16,839 nucleotides of DNA from Rhodoferax sp. OV413 (GCA_945861195.1 CAMATS010000012.1:1-16839); one strand, 5' to 3'. Positions 1 to 7,961 are shown, counted from the first letter of the stretch. Numbers and translations are program-made. Notes: generated by a model not told the origin, from the sequence alone.

Positions 1-203
<203 letters not shown>

Positions 204-205
204 GT

Positions 206-2389
206 TCAGGCCTGGCCGGGCTCAGGCCCGAGTTGCTCAGAAAATCGATCCAGGGCGACACGGGCAGTTTTGAAGCGCAGCGCCCGCGTGGCCTGGGCCA
301 CTGGCTCAAAAACGGTCTTGGCCGCGCCCTCGCCCAACAGGGGTTCGATCGCCAAAAGTTGGTGTCGGGCGGACAGCAGGTTGTGGGACAACAGACGCTC
401 GAGCAGGCGCAGCGCAGGCCGCAGTCGGTCGCGGTCAATGTCAAACTGCACAGGCTGCACTGGCTGCGGTTCGACACTGCCGCTGGGTTCGGCGGGCGGC
501 ACCGGTAGCCACTTGAGCAGCGCGCTTGCCAAGACCTCGCGCCGGATTGGCTTTGACAGGCAGTCCACCATGCCCGCAGCCAGGCAGGCCTGCTGCACCT
601 CAGGTCCATCGGCTGCAGACAGGGCAATGACAGGCGGTGCCTGCGCTCCGAGCTGCATCAGCAGGCGCCGGCTGGCCTCCAGGCCGTCAATGCCGGGCAG
701 TTTCAAATCCATCAGCACCAGGTCGAACCGGTCCACCAGAATCCGCTGCAGCGCCTGCTGCGCATCGCCAGCACCCGTCACCTGCAGGCCGAGCTCTTCG
801 AGCAAGGCGCGAGCCACCAGCGCGTTGACCGGGTTGTCCTCAACCACCAAGACCTTGCGGCCGCGCAGAGGGGCCGGGTCGGCCGCAGCAGCAGCTTGCG
901 CCAAACTGCCCGTGGCCACCGGTAAATCAAGCGTGAAATGAAAGTTAGAGCCGGCGCCGGGTCTGCTGATGGCTGTGATCTCGCTACCCATCAGCGCCAG
1001 CAGGCTGCGGCAAATCGACAGTCCCAGCCCGATGCCGCCATAGCGCCGTGTATTGGACGTATCGCCCTGAACAAACGGGGAAAAAATATGCCTCAACTGC
1101 TCTTCAGACAGGCCAATACCGGTATCGCGCACCGAGATTTTCAGGCTGACCGTGGCACTGCTGGGTTCGGCACAAGTGGCATCGATCAGCACCTCACCGA
1201 ATTCGGTGAATTTAATGGCATTGCCCACCAAAATAGCCAGGATTTGCCGCAGGCGCTGGGCATCGCCGACAAAGCCCGGCGGCAGGCCCGTGCCAAGCCG
1301 GGTGTGCAGCAGCAAGCCTTTGGCGCGCGCCTGAGCCCCAAACTGGCGGTCCAGGTCTTTGAGCAACTCGGTCAAAACAAAGGGCTGATGGACCAAGACC
1401 AGCGTGCTGTCCTCGAGCTTTGCGTAATCCAGCAAATCATTGATGGCGTCCAACAGGGTTTGTCCGGCTACCTCCAGGCTGCCCAGATAGTCCCGGTGCT
1501 GGCCCTGCAGCGGCGCCGACTGCAGCAGCTGCGAGAAGCCCAGTATGGCGTTCAGGGGCGTGCGAATTTCATGGCTGACATGGGCTAAAAACTCTGTCTT
1601 GACGGTGCTTGCAGCCTCGGCCCTTTGCAAGGCATTCACCAGTTCGCCCCGCTGGTCCAGCGCTTGGCGCAGGTAGCGCCGCTGCAAAGCTTCGCTGTGG
1701 GTAAGTTCGCTCACCTTGCGGCGAATTTCTGCGCTCATGCGGATGAATGAGGCTTGCAATGCTCCAATGTCATCAGCGCTGCCGGGCTTGACATCGATGT
1801 CATAGTTGCCCGCCCGAATATCCCGGCTGGCGGTCAGCAGGGCCCGCACTGGCCGGCTCAGTCTGGCACTGGCCCACCACAGCAGGGGCGAGAACAGCGC
1901 CAGAGTCAGCAGGCCAAGCCACGCAAGACCACGCAAAAAAGCCTGGCGCACGCGCTCTAGTTCGCTGCCAGACAGCGCAAACCTGAGTTCGCCCAAGGCC
2001 AGGCCGTCCAGGCTGATGGCCGAGGAAACGGCTTCAAAGGGCCCGGCTTTGGCTGCCTCGGGGCTGGGGGCGGCATCTCCGGCAATGAGTTGTCCGTTGG
2101 TGCCATACACCGCGATATAGACCAAATCTTGGTCGGCGCGGCTGTGCTGCAAGACCGCAGTGACCGAGGCGTCGTCGCCGCTGGCAATTGCAAGCGCCAG
2201 CGCGGCACTGACCATGGATTTGAAGTGTTGGGTATGGGTGGCTTGTTCGGCCCTGAAGTGGGGCTCCACCATCATCGGGATGCTCAGGGCCAGCACCGCC
2301 AGCACGCCAAGCTGCAGGGCCATGCCAAACAGGAGCAACTTGGCCCGCAGGCTCAGAGGGATGAGCACCGGGCTCAGCCCAGAGCGCAC
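206..2389 (-). CDS. Hybrid sensor histidine kinase with C-terminal receiver domain
   Basis: This is a 727-residue inner-membrane sensor kinase. Two membrane helices (about residues 17-40 and 152-172) flank a periplasmic sensor of about 110 residues. A HAMP domain follows (about 173-227; ARLSRPVRALLTASRDIRAG), then a short coiled coil. The HisKA H-box is FLAHVSHEIRTPLN with His273. The HATPase domain has an N-box (LVGNAIKF), a G1 box (DTGIGL) and a G2 box (GGIGLGLS). The receiver (about 511-628) carries Glu517-Asp518, phosphoacceptor Asp561 and Lys613. The last 80 residues form a helical tail that resembles an Hpt domain in composition but has no phosphotransfer histidine motif. The only reasonable start is GTG at 2389: the frame stays open upstream but offers no earlier ATG, GTG or TTG that I could find, and no good Shine-Dalgarno precedes the GTG. 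The ligand is unknown. A response regulator follows 2 nt downstream. Confidence 0.93.
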   Translation of the reverse strand: MRSGLSPVLIPLSLRAKLLLFGMALQLGVLAVLALSIPMMVEPHFRAEQATHTQHFKSMVSAALALAIASGDDASVTAVLQHSRADQDLVYIAVYGTNGQLIAGDAAPSPEAAKAGPFEAVSSAISLDGLALGELRFALSGSELERVRQAFLRGLAWLGLLTLALFSPLLWWASARLSRPVRALLTASRDIRAGNYDIDVKPGSADDIGALQASFIRMSAEIRRKVSELTHSEALQRRYLRQALDQRGELVNALQRAEAASTVKTEFLAHVSHEIRTPLNAILGFSQLLQSAPLQGQHRDYLGSLEVAGQTLLDAINDLLDYAKLEDSTLVLVHQPFVLTELLKDLDRQFGAQARAKGLLLHTRLGTGLPPGFVGDAQRLRQILAILVGNAIKFTEFGEVLIDATCAEPSSATVSLKISVRDTGIGLSEEQLRHIFSPFVQGDTSNTRRYGGIGLGLSICRSLLALMGSEITAISRPGAGSNFHFTLDLPVATGSLAQAAAAADPAPLRGRKVLVVEDNPVNALVARALLEELGLQVTGAGDAQQALQRILVDRFDLVLMDLKLPGIDGLEASRRLLMQLGAQAPPVIALSAADGPEVQQACLAAGMVDCLSKPIRREVLASALLKWLPVPPAEPSGSVEPQPVQPVQFDIDRDRLRPALRLLERLLSHNLLSARHQLLAIEPLLGEGAAKTVFEPVAQATRALRFKTARVALDRFSEQLGPEPGQA

Positions 2390-2482
2390 AACAACTGCCC
2401 CGGCACCCGGGGCATTGAGGCCGTGGCAGCCCCGGCCGGTGAATTCGGCCTGATTGACAACTTGGATCGCATGACATCCCCC

Positions 2483-2523
2483 TGATGCAACTGTGGCCCC
2501 TGGGGGGCTCGATTTGATGCAAC
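2483..2523. repeat. Pair of 9-nt direct repeats TGATGCAAC downstream of the kinase promoter
   Basis: TGATGCAAC occurs at 2483-2491 and again at 2515-2523, a 32-nt period, which is close to three helical turns. The right copy starts just beyond the predicted -10 box and covers the start site; the left copy lies about 30 nt into the transcript. The spacing on one DNA face suggests a protein-binding site. No regulator is identified. Confidence 0.4.
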
Positions 2524-2524
2524 C

Positions 2525-2552
2525 ATGATAACTGCCAAATTCGTGCAGTCAA
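2525..2552 (-). promoter_or_regulatory. Sigma70-type promoter for the hybrid kinase
   Basis: On the minus strand the -35 box TTGACT (2552-2547) and the -10 box TATCAT (2530-2525) are separated by 16 nt. Each matches the consensus in 5 of 6 positions. Transcription would start near 2518, giving a leader of about 130 nt before the kinase GTG at 2389. No other good promoter was seen in the 188-nt gap. The preceding CDF gene is on the same strand, so readthrough from it is also possible. Confidence 0.6.
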
Positions 2553-2577
2553 ACGAAAAAACCAGCAGAAAAAGGCT

Positions 2578-3498
2578 TCAGTCCGACTCTTTAGGGCCGT
2601 CGAAATGCGCCTCTACATCGCTGGGCAGCAACTGTATGCTGGCGCGCAGGCCGGGCACTGCCGCCATCAAAGCCTGTTCGACACTGGTGCGTAAGGCCGC
2701 TGCCCGGCCCAGCGACCAACTCGCCGGCATGTGCATGTGCAAATCAACAAAGCGGCGCTGGGCCGAACGGCGCGTGGTGAGGTGGTCAAAGCGGATCGTG
2801 CGGTGACTGAACTCAGCCAAGGTGCTGTGGATTTGCACAAGCACCTCGGGCTCTACCGCTTGGTCCATCAGGCCCTGCGACGAGCGCCACATCAGCTGAA
2901 CCCCCTCTTTGAGAATGTTCATTGCAACCCCCATCGCCACCAGGGCGTCCAGCCACAGCCAGCCGGTCGCCGCTACCGCCGCAATACCAAGGACCACGCC
3001 CGCCGAGGTCCAGACATCAGTCACCAAATGTCGGGCATCGGCCTCCAGCGCAATCGAGCGGTGCTCCCGCGCGGCCTGGAACATCACCCAGGCCAGCCCA
3101 CCGTTGAGCACTGAGCTCAGCACCGACAGGGCTACACCCCAGCCCACCGACTCAATGGGCTGAGGCACAAACAGACGGTGTAGCGCCGCCCAAAAAATGC
3201 CCAGTGCCGCAGCGATGATCAAAATCCCCTCAAAGCCGGACGAGAAATACTCCGCCTTGTGGTGCCCGTAGGGGTGCGCCTGGTCAGCCGGGCGTTGCGC
3301 CACGGTGACCATCATCAGGGCAAAAATTGCACTGGCCAGGTTGACGAAAGATTCCATGGCGTCAGACAACAGGCCCACTGAGCCGGTGATGTGCCAGGCC
3401 AGCGTTTTGAGCACGATGGTGATGAGCGCCACCAGCACCGACAGACGCAGCAGGGCGCGCGCCGAGGGCAGTTTTTTGGCAGCCGCACCGGCCATCAT
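2578..3498 (-). CDS. Cation diffusion facilitator (CDF) family transporter
   Basis: This 306-residue inner-membrane divalent-metal/proton antiporter has about six membrane helices in the first 205 residues and a cytoplasmic ferredoxin-like domain after that. CDF hallmarks are visible: the loop HPYGHHKAEYFS (75-86) and the TM5 metal site His157-xxx-Asp161 (HLVTD). In TM2 the sequence LLSDAMESFVN gives Glu49-xxx-Asn53 where FieF has Asp-xxx-Asp and ZitB has His-xxx-Asp, so the metal (zinc, iron, manganese or cobalt) cannot be predicted from the site. Tandem ATG codons (3498 and 3495) allow two starts; the first is used here. The gene starts 24 nt after the tyrS stop on the same strand and is probably co-transcribed with it. 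No metal-responsive regulator lies nearby. Confidence 0.9.
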   Translation of the reverse strand: MMAGAAAKKLPSARALLRLSVLVALITIVLKTLAWHITGSVGLLSDAMESFVNLASAIFALMMVTVAQRPADQAHPYGHHKAEYFSSGFEGILIIAAALGIFWAALHRLFVPQPIESVGWGVALSVLSSVLNGGLAWVMFQAAREHRSIALEADARHLVTDVWTSAGVVLGIAAVAATGWLWLDALVAMGVAMNILKEGVQLMWRSSQGLMDQAVEPEVLVQIHSTLAEFSHRTIRFDHLTTRRSAQRRFVDLHMHMPASWSLGRAAALRTSVEQALMAAVPGLRASIQLLPSDVEAHFDGPKESD

Positions 3499-3522
3499 GA
3501 GGCTGCCAGGCGCGGCTTGGCG

Positions 3523-4767
3523 CTAGGCCAGCGTGACCCGGGCAAAGCGGCGCTTGCCAATCTGCAGCACATAGGTGCCAGCGCCGAGCTTGAGGCCCTT
3601 GTCGCTGACCACGGCCGAGTCGACCCGAACACCGCCGCCCTCGATCAAACGATTGCCCTCGCCGCTTGAAGCGGCCAGGCCGGCCAGCCGCAGCAATGCG
3701 CCAATGGCAACTGGCGCCCCCCCGTGGGCCAGTGGCAGGCTGAGTTCGGCGATCTCATCGGGCAGGCCGCCCTGGCTGCGGTTGATGAAATCCTGCTGGG
3801 CCAGTTCAGCCGCCCCGGCCGAATGGAAGCGCGCCGTGATCTCGAGCGCCAACGCCACCTTGGCATCCTTGGGGTTGCGCCCGGCCTGCACCTCAGCCTT
3901 GAGCGTCTCGATTTCGGCCAGGCTGCGAAAGCTCAGCAGGGTGTACCAGCGCCACATCAGCGTGTCAGAAATGCTCAGCACCTTGGCATACATGGTGTTG
4001 GCGTCTTCCGAGATGCCGATGAAATTGTTTTTGCTTTTCGACATTTTCTCGACGCCGTCGAGACCCTCGAGCAGCGGCATGGTCAGGATGCACTGGGGCT
4101 CCTGCCCATACTCGGCCTGCAGGTGGCGGCCCACCAGCAGGTTGAACTTTTGGTCGGTGCCGCCCAACTCCAAGTCGCTTTTCAGCGCCACACTGTCGTA
4201 GCCTTGCATCAGCGGGTACAGAAATTCATGCACGCTGATCGGGGTGCCGGCCTTGAAGCGATCATGAAAATCATTGCGCTCCATCATGCGCGCCACGGTG
4301 TAGCGGGCCGCCAACTGAATCATGCCGCGCGAGCCCAGCGCGTCGCCCCACTCGCTGTTGTAGCGAATCTCCGTGCGGGCCGGATCCAGCACCATCGAAG
4401 CCTGCCGGTAATAGGTCTGGGCGTTGGCCTCGATCTGCTCACGCGTGAGCGGCGGGCGGGTGCTGTTGCGCCCGGACGGGTCGCCAATCAGGGTGGTGAA
4501 GTCACCAATCAGGAAGATCACGGTATGGCCCAGGTCCTGCAGTTGGCGCATCTTGTTGAGCACCACGGTGTGCCCGACATGAATATCGGGAGCCGTTGGA
4601 TCCAGGCCAAGCTTGATTCGCAGCGGTGTGCCGGTGGCCTCTGAGCGGGCCAGTTTTTTGACCCAGTCCTCCTGCGGGATCAGCTCGTCGCAACCACGCA
4701 GGGACACGGCCAAGGACTGCTGGACCCGCTCAGTGACGGGGAATTGGGGGGCAGGCGCTTGATTCAT
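3523..4767 (-). CDS. tyrS: Tyrosine--tRNA ligase
   Basis: The enzyme charges tRNA-Tyr with tyrosine in the cytoplasm. The class I signatures are clear: HVGH (residues 63-66, the HIGH box) after KLGLDPTAPDI, and KMSKS (241-245). The tyrosine-site region carries YPLMQGYDSVALKSDLELGG, with GGTDQKFN beyond it. The C-terminal S4 RNA-binding domain (from about residue 345; GEGNRLIEGGGVRVD) completes the protein. I chose the ATG at 4767 (414 residues). A start at 4851 would add 28 residues that look unlike the family and would run through the promoter region shared with the divergent M23 gene. No T-box or other tRNA-sensing leader is visible in the short upstream gap. A CDF gene follows 24 nt downstream. 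Confidence 0.97.
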   Translation of the reverse strand: MNQAPAPQFPVTERVQQSLAVSLRGCDELIPQEDWVKKLARSEATGTPLRIKLGLDPTAPDIHVGHTVVLNKMRQLQDLGHTVIFLIGDFTTLIGDPSGRNSTRPPLTREQIEANAQTYYRQASMVLDPARTEIRYNSEWGDALGSRGMIQLAARYTVARMMERNDFHDRFKAGTPISVHEFLYPLMQGYDSVALKSDLELGGTDQKFNLLVGRHLQAEYGQEPQCILTMPLLEGLDGVEKMSKSKNNFIGISEDANTMYAKVLSISDTLMWRWYTLLSFRSLAEIETLKAEVQAGRNPKDAKVALALEITARFHSAGAAELAQQDFINRSQGGLPDEIAELSLPLAHGGAPVAIGALLRLAGLAASSGEGNRLIEGGGVRVDSAVVSDKGLKLGAGTYVLQIGKRRFARVTLA

Positions 4768-4783
4768 AAGGGTTTTAACGGGG

Positions 4784-4811
4784 ATGACAAGGGGCTTGGT
4801 GCGGCTATACT
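4784..4811 (+). promoter_or_regulatory. Promoter for the M23 peptidase gene
   Basis: In the 92-nt gap between divergent tyrS and the peptidase gene, ATGACA (4784-4789) and TATACT (4806-4811) are spaced by 16 nt on the plus strand, each matching 5 of 6 consensus bases. The transcript would start near 4818, about 40 nt before the peptidase ATG. I saw no equally good promoter for tyrS on the other strand. Confidence 0.5.
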
Positions 4812-4859
4812 GCGTCCCCCAATGCGCTTGGATTTTAGTCGGCTCAGACACAGTCCAAA

Positions 4860-6260
4860 ATGGTTAAACCGTCTCGCACCAGCCCGGCAACCCACAACCG
4901 CCTAATTTTGTTGCAACGCCTCATCACCGCCATCCAATCCTCGCGCCGCTCGGCGCAGGCCTGCTTGGCGCAATATCCCAAGCAGTTTGCCGGACTGTTT
5001 GCCGCGCTATTGCTCGGCGGCGTGGGCGCCACCTACGCCCTCGCTGCATTCGCACCCGACCCGGCAGAACAAACCATTCGTCAAGTTGTTGAATCGATTG
5101 CCCTGCCTGAGCTCGTTGGTTCGGCCAACCTAGACGCACCGGCACTGAACCTGTACCGCTCTGACCTGACCCGCGCCTCCGACACTGCCGACAGCCTGCT
5201 GCGACGCTTGGGCGTAGACGATCCATCTGCCGCTCAATTTTTGCGCTCCGACGCAAACGCGCGCAAGCTGCTGGGCCGCAGCGGGCGCTTGGTGAGCGCT
5301 GAGGCCAGCAAGCAGAACACCTTGCAAAAACTCAGCGCGCGCTGGAGCGCCGAGGATGATGGCCAATTCAAACGCCTGGTGATCGAACCCGTTGGCGGGG
5401 CTTGGGCTTCGAGGCTGGAAACCGCAGCGCTTACGGTCTCGACGCGACTGGCCAGCGGCAGTATCCAAAGCTCGCTGTTTGCTGCCACCGACGAGGCGCG
5501 TATTCCTGATGCGGTTGCGGTACAGGTGGCTGAAATATTTTCTGGGGACATCGATTTCCACCGTGCGCTGCGCAAGGGCGACCGGTTCTCCATCGTCTAC
5601 GAAACCCTTGAAGGCGATGGCGAGCCCCTGCGCAGTGGGCGGGTGCTCAGCGCCGAGTTTGTCAACGGCGGGAAAAAATTCCAGGCCATGTGGTTCCGTG
5701 AACCAGTAGCTGGCGCCAAGGGGGGCTACTACACGCTTGACGGACAAAGCTTGCGGCGTGTCTACCTGGCCTCGCCAATGGAATTTTCCCGCATCACAAG
5801 CGGCTTCAAAATGCGCTTTCATCCCATTTTGCAAAAATGGGCTGCCCACCGCGGCCTTGATTACGCGGCCGCCACTGGCACCCCGGTGCGCAGTGTGGGG
5901 GAAGGCGTGGTGGAATTCGCGGGTGTGCAAAACGGTTTTGGCAATGTGGTGTTCATCAAGCACCGCAACCAACACACCACGGTGTACGCCCATTTAAGCC
6001 GCTTGTTGGTCCGCCATGGCCAAGCGGTATCACAGGGTCAGCACATTGGCGCGGTGGGCGCCACCGGGTGGGCCACAGGGCCGCATTTGCATTTCGAGTT
6101 CAGGGTCAATGGCCAGCACCAAGACCCGCTCACCCTGGCCCGGCAAAGCGAGGCGATACCGGTGAGTGCCAGCGCCCGACCAGCTTTCGGCCAACGGGCA
6201 GACGCCGCCCGCGTAGCCCTGATGGGTGCCGCGTCTTTGCAACGCGCTACAGCCGACTAA
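4860..6260 (+). CDS. M23 family metallopeptidase (peptidoglycan DD-endopeptidase, MepM-like)
   Basis: The 466-residue protein has a cytoplasmic N-terminus of about 42 residues, one membrane anchor (about 43-64, AGLFAALLLGGVGATYALAA), a long periplasmic region, and a C-terminal zinc peptidase of the LytM/M23 type (about 310-425). The zinc ligands are visible: His330-xxx-Asp334 in HRGLDYAAATGTP, and His409/His411 in GPHLHFEF; His378 in YAHLS is the usual extra active-site histidine. The region 215-305 (GDIDFHRALRKGDRFSIVYE) resembles the Csd3/MepM middle domain that shields such active sites. The family cleaves peptide cross-links in the periplasm during wall growth; the exact bond is not predictable. 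No strong Shine-Dalgarno precedes the ATG. It is transcribed alone and ends at a strong terminator. Bactofilin genes are often found near M23 genes, as here. Confidence 0.93.
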   Translation: MVKPSRTSPATHNRLILLQRLITAIQSSRRSAQACLAQYPKQFAGLFAALLLGGVGATYALAAFAPDPAEQTIRQVVESIALPELVGSANLDAPALNLYRSDLTRASDTADSLLRRLGVDDPSAAQFLRSDANARKLLGRSGRLVSAEASKQNTLQKLSARWSAEDDGQFKRLVIEPVGGAWASRLETAALTVSTRLASGSIQSSLFAATDEARIPDAVAVQVAEIFSGDIDFHRALRKGDRFSIVYETLEGDGEPLRSGRVLSAEFVNGGKKFQAMWFREPVAGAKGGYYTLDGQSLRRVYLASPMEFSRITSGFKMRFHPILQKWAAHRGLDYAAATGTPVRSVGEGVVEFAGVQNGFGNVVFIKHRNQHTTVYAHLSRLLVRHGQAVSQGQHIGAVGATGWATGPHLHFEFRVNGQHQDPLTLARQSEAIPVSASARPAFGQRADAARVALMGAASLQRATAD

Positions 6261-6309
6261 GGCAAGCGCCGAAAACTCGGCCACTTATGCGCCGGGGCGC
6301 ACAAACAAC

Positions 6310-6340
6310 AACGGGCGCCAGTGGCGCCCGTTATTTTTGT
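6310..6340 (+). terminator. Intrinsic terminator after the M23 peptidase gene
   Basis: A perfect 10-bp stem AACGGGCGCC/GGCGCCCGTT (6310-6319 with 6323-6332) has a 3-nt loop and is followed by ATTTTTGTT on the plus strand. It lies 50 nt after the peptidase stop. The same stem sits 42 nt beyond the end of erpA on the minus strand, where the following GTTGTTTG is less T-rich, so it may work in both directions. Confidence 0.85.
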
Positions 6341-6374
6341 TGCGATGAGAGCGGCTTTGTGCCCGCCCTGTCAC

Positions 6375-6740
6375 TCAAGTAGAGAAACTCGAACCACAGC
6401 CGCAGGTGCTGCTGGCGTTGGGGTTTTTAATGACAAACTGCGCGCCCTGAAGGTCTTCTTTGTAGTCGATTTCAGCGCCTAGCAGGTACTGGTAGCTCAT
6501 CGCATCAACCAGCAATGACACGCCATTTTTGGTCATGGTGGTGTCGTCTTCGTTGGTGATTTCGTCAAAAGTAAAACCATATTGAAAACCAGAACAACCG
6601 CCACCCTGTACAAACACCCGCAGTTTGAGTTCGGGGTTTCCCTCTTCAGCGATCAGATCGGCAACTTTAGCGGCCGCACTGTCGGTAAACAGAATAGGGG
6701 TTGGCATTTCAGACTGGACAATTTCGGCAAGGGCGCTCAT
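6375..6740 (-). CDS. erpA: Iron-sulfur cluster insertion protein ErpA
   Basis: ErpA is an A-type carrier that delivers Fe-S clusters to target enzymes, in E. coli including those of isoprenoid synthesis. The 121-residue sequence carries the three conserved cysteines: Cys49 in GGGCSGFQYGF, and Cys113 and Cys115 in the C-terminal STCGCGSSF. I chose the ATG at 6740 because GGAGATCCC precedes it directly; an upstream ATG at 6770 would add ten unrelated residues and run through that ribosome binding site. It is the last gene of the minus-strand run DUF6776-bactofilin-erpA, with 46 nt between the bactofilin stop and this start. Distinction from IscA rests on overall similarity and the N-terminus, and is fairly sure. 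Confidence 0.95.
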   Translation of the reverse strand: MSALAEIVQSEMPTPILFTDSAAAKVADLIAEEGNPELKLRVFVQGGGCSGFQYGFTFDEITNEDDTTMTKNGVSLLVDAMSYQYLLGAEIDYKEDLQGAQFVIKNPNASSTCGCGSSFST

Positions 6741-6786
6741 GGGATCTCCAAAAAATAGGTGACTCGGCAATACTACAGCAATTTGC

Positions 6787-7194
6787 TCAGGAATTAACTG
6801 CCATGTTGTTTGCAGCCAAAACGAGTGTGGGCTTTTCGCCCTCGGCCACGATGGGCCGCAACTGGCCGTCGATGATGGCGCCCTGGTGCATTTCTAGCGC
6901 CACATAGTGCACATCGCCCCGGATACGTGCCTTGGGTTGCAGTTCCAAGAGCACCGCCGCATGCACTGGCCCGTTGACGCTGCCGTTGATGATGATGTGG
7001 TCAGCACGCAATTCGCCCTGCACCACCGCTGTCTCCGACACCACCAGCATGCTCGGCGCATCCGCGCGGGCCATGATGTTGCCGACGACTTCACCATCTA
7101 CCCGCAGCCCCTCGGAGAATTTGAAATTGCCCTCAATCAGGCTGCCTTGCGCAATCAGGCTTCTGATGGGGGGTTGTTTTTTCTTGTTGAACAT
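6787..7194 (-). CDS. Bactofilin (polymer-forming cytoskeletal protein)
   Basis: The 135-residue protein is a bactofilin (DUF583): a short charged N-terminal tail (MFNKKKQPPI) followed by a repetitive beta-helical core at about 11-118, with periodic turns such as GNFKFSEGLRVDGEV, GELRADHIIINGSV and ARIRGDVHY. Bactofilins polymerise without nucleotide and organise wall enzymes or appendages at the membrane. The start at ATG 7194 is preferred because GAGGG lies 6 nt before it; an ATG at 7221 would turn that site into coding sequence. It follows the DUF6776 gene by 38 nt on the same strand and precedes erpA, so it is probably part of one transcript. A role in cell shape together with the nearby M23 peptidase is inference. 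Confidence 0.92.
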   Translation of the reverse strand: MFNKKKQPPIRSLIAQGSLIEGNFKFSEGLRVDGEVVGNIMARADAPSMLVVSETAVVQGELRADHIIINGSVNGPVHAAVLLELQPKARIRGDVHYVALEMHQGAIIDGQLRPIVAEGEKPTLVLAANNMAVNS

Positions 7195-7232
7195 GGCTCG
7201 ACCCTCTGTTTGGCTATGCATTGGCTCCCCGA

Positions 7233-7961
7233 CTACAGCTTCAAGCTTTGTGACGCTTTGACCATTGCGCCTTCCAGCACCCTGGCCGTGGCGGTACGCA
7301 CCACGGTTTGCGGCGGCAAGGCCAACACACCCTCAAGCCGCCCATATTGCCGCAACTTCAAGGGTACTGCACCGTCTGGCAAGCTGGTCGTCCACGCTTT
7401 GCCGTTTTGCAAACCCGAAAAGCTCAACTCCAATTGACCATTGAATTCGGCCGGGTTTTTCATGGGCTGTATCACCAAGACCTGCCATTTGAGCTCTCTG
7501 CCGCCGCTGACATCAGCCTGAAAACCGCGGATGGTGATGCTACCACCGCCACCCGACGGGATGAGCTTCTCAAAAAAGCCAAGGTCGTCGCGCAGCACAC
7601 GGTTTTCTGCTTCGAGCTGCTTATTTTGCGCCAACAGGCGCTCTTGCGCGACTTTTTCAGATGTCAGCAAAGTGCCCGATGTGTTGGCGATCGATTGCGC
7701 CTTGTCCCGTGCCTCAATCGCCACGCCGAGTTCAGCCCGCAGTGCGGCCAGCTCGGCTCGGCTTTGCGCCAAGCGCTCGCGGCTGGAAGACTCCAGCCCC
7801 GCGATATCGCGCCCGAACTCGAAGGCCCACAGTGCCAGGGCAGCGCAGAAACCCAGGGCGATGGCCAGCACCACCCACCGCAGGGGCCAGGGCAATGCAC
7901 TGCGCACTGCCATTCTGGGCGCACTGACCGTCAGGCGGCGAAGAAACAAACGGGTTCGCAT
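7233..7961 (-). CDS. DUF6776 family membrane-anchored coiled-coil protein
   Basis: The 242-residue protein of unknown function has a basic cytoplasmic N-terminus, one membrane helix (about 27-47, PLRWVVLAIALGFCAALALW), a long coiled coil (about 53-135, rich in Ala, Glu, Leu and Arg, ending NKQLEAENRVLRDDLGFFEKL), a glycine linker (SGGGGS) and a C-terminal beta-rich domain (about 141-242; ISIxGF-type start, GRLEGVLALPPQ near the end). The topology places the coiled coil and C-terminal domain in the periplasm. The architecture and neighbours match the betaproteobacterial family DUF6776, which I recognise by pattern rather than by search. It begins 30 nt after the rpsI terminator and is followed by the bactofilin gene, suggesting it acts at the membrane with bactofilin; that is inference. 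Confidence 0.85.
   Translation of the reverse strand: MRTRLFLRRLTVSAPRMAVRSALPWPLRWVVLAIALGFCAALALWAFEFGRDIAGLESSSRERLAQSRAELAALRAELGVAIEARDKAQSIANTSGTLLTSEKVAQERLLAQNKQLEAENRVLRDDLGFFEKLIPSGGGGSITIRGFQADVSGGRELKWQVLVIQPMKNPAEFNGQLELSFSGLQNGKAWTTSLPDGAVPLKLRQYGRLEGVLALPPQTVVRTATARVLEGAMVKASQSLKL

Noticed and set aside
938..1588. 216-residue plus-strand frame inside the kinase gene
   Set aside because: Fully antisense to the kinase catalytic domain, with low-complexity Gln/Ala-rich shadow composition and no family resemblance.
2034..2552. 172-residue open frame on the minus strand overlapping the kinase start
   Set aside because: Rich in Cys, Trp, Pro and Arg, as expected for a shadow frame of GC-rich coding DNA; the kinase frame in the same place has clear domain signatures.
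4768..4851. N-terminal extension of tyrS to an ATG at 4851
   Set aside because: The 28 extra residues do not resemble TyrS and overlap the promoter of the divergent peptidase gene.
4768..4859. T-box or other tRNA-responsive leader before tyrS
   Set aside because: The gap is only 92 nt, with no T-box sequence, specifier stem or terminator; such leaders are also rare in betaproteobacteria.
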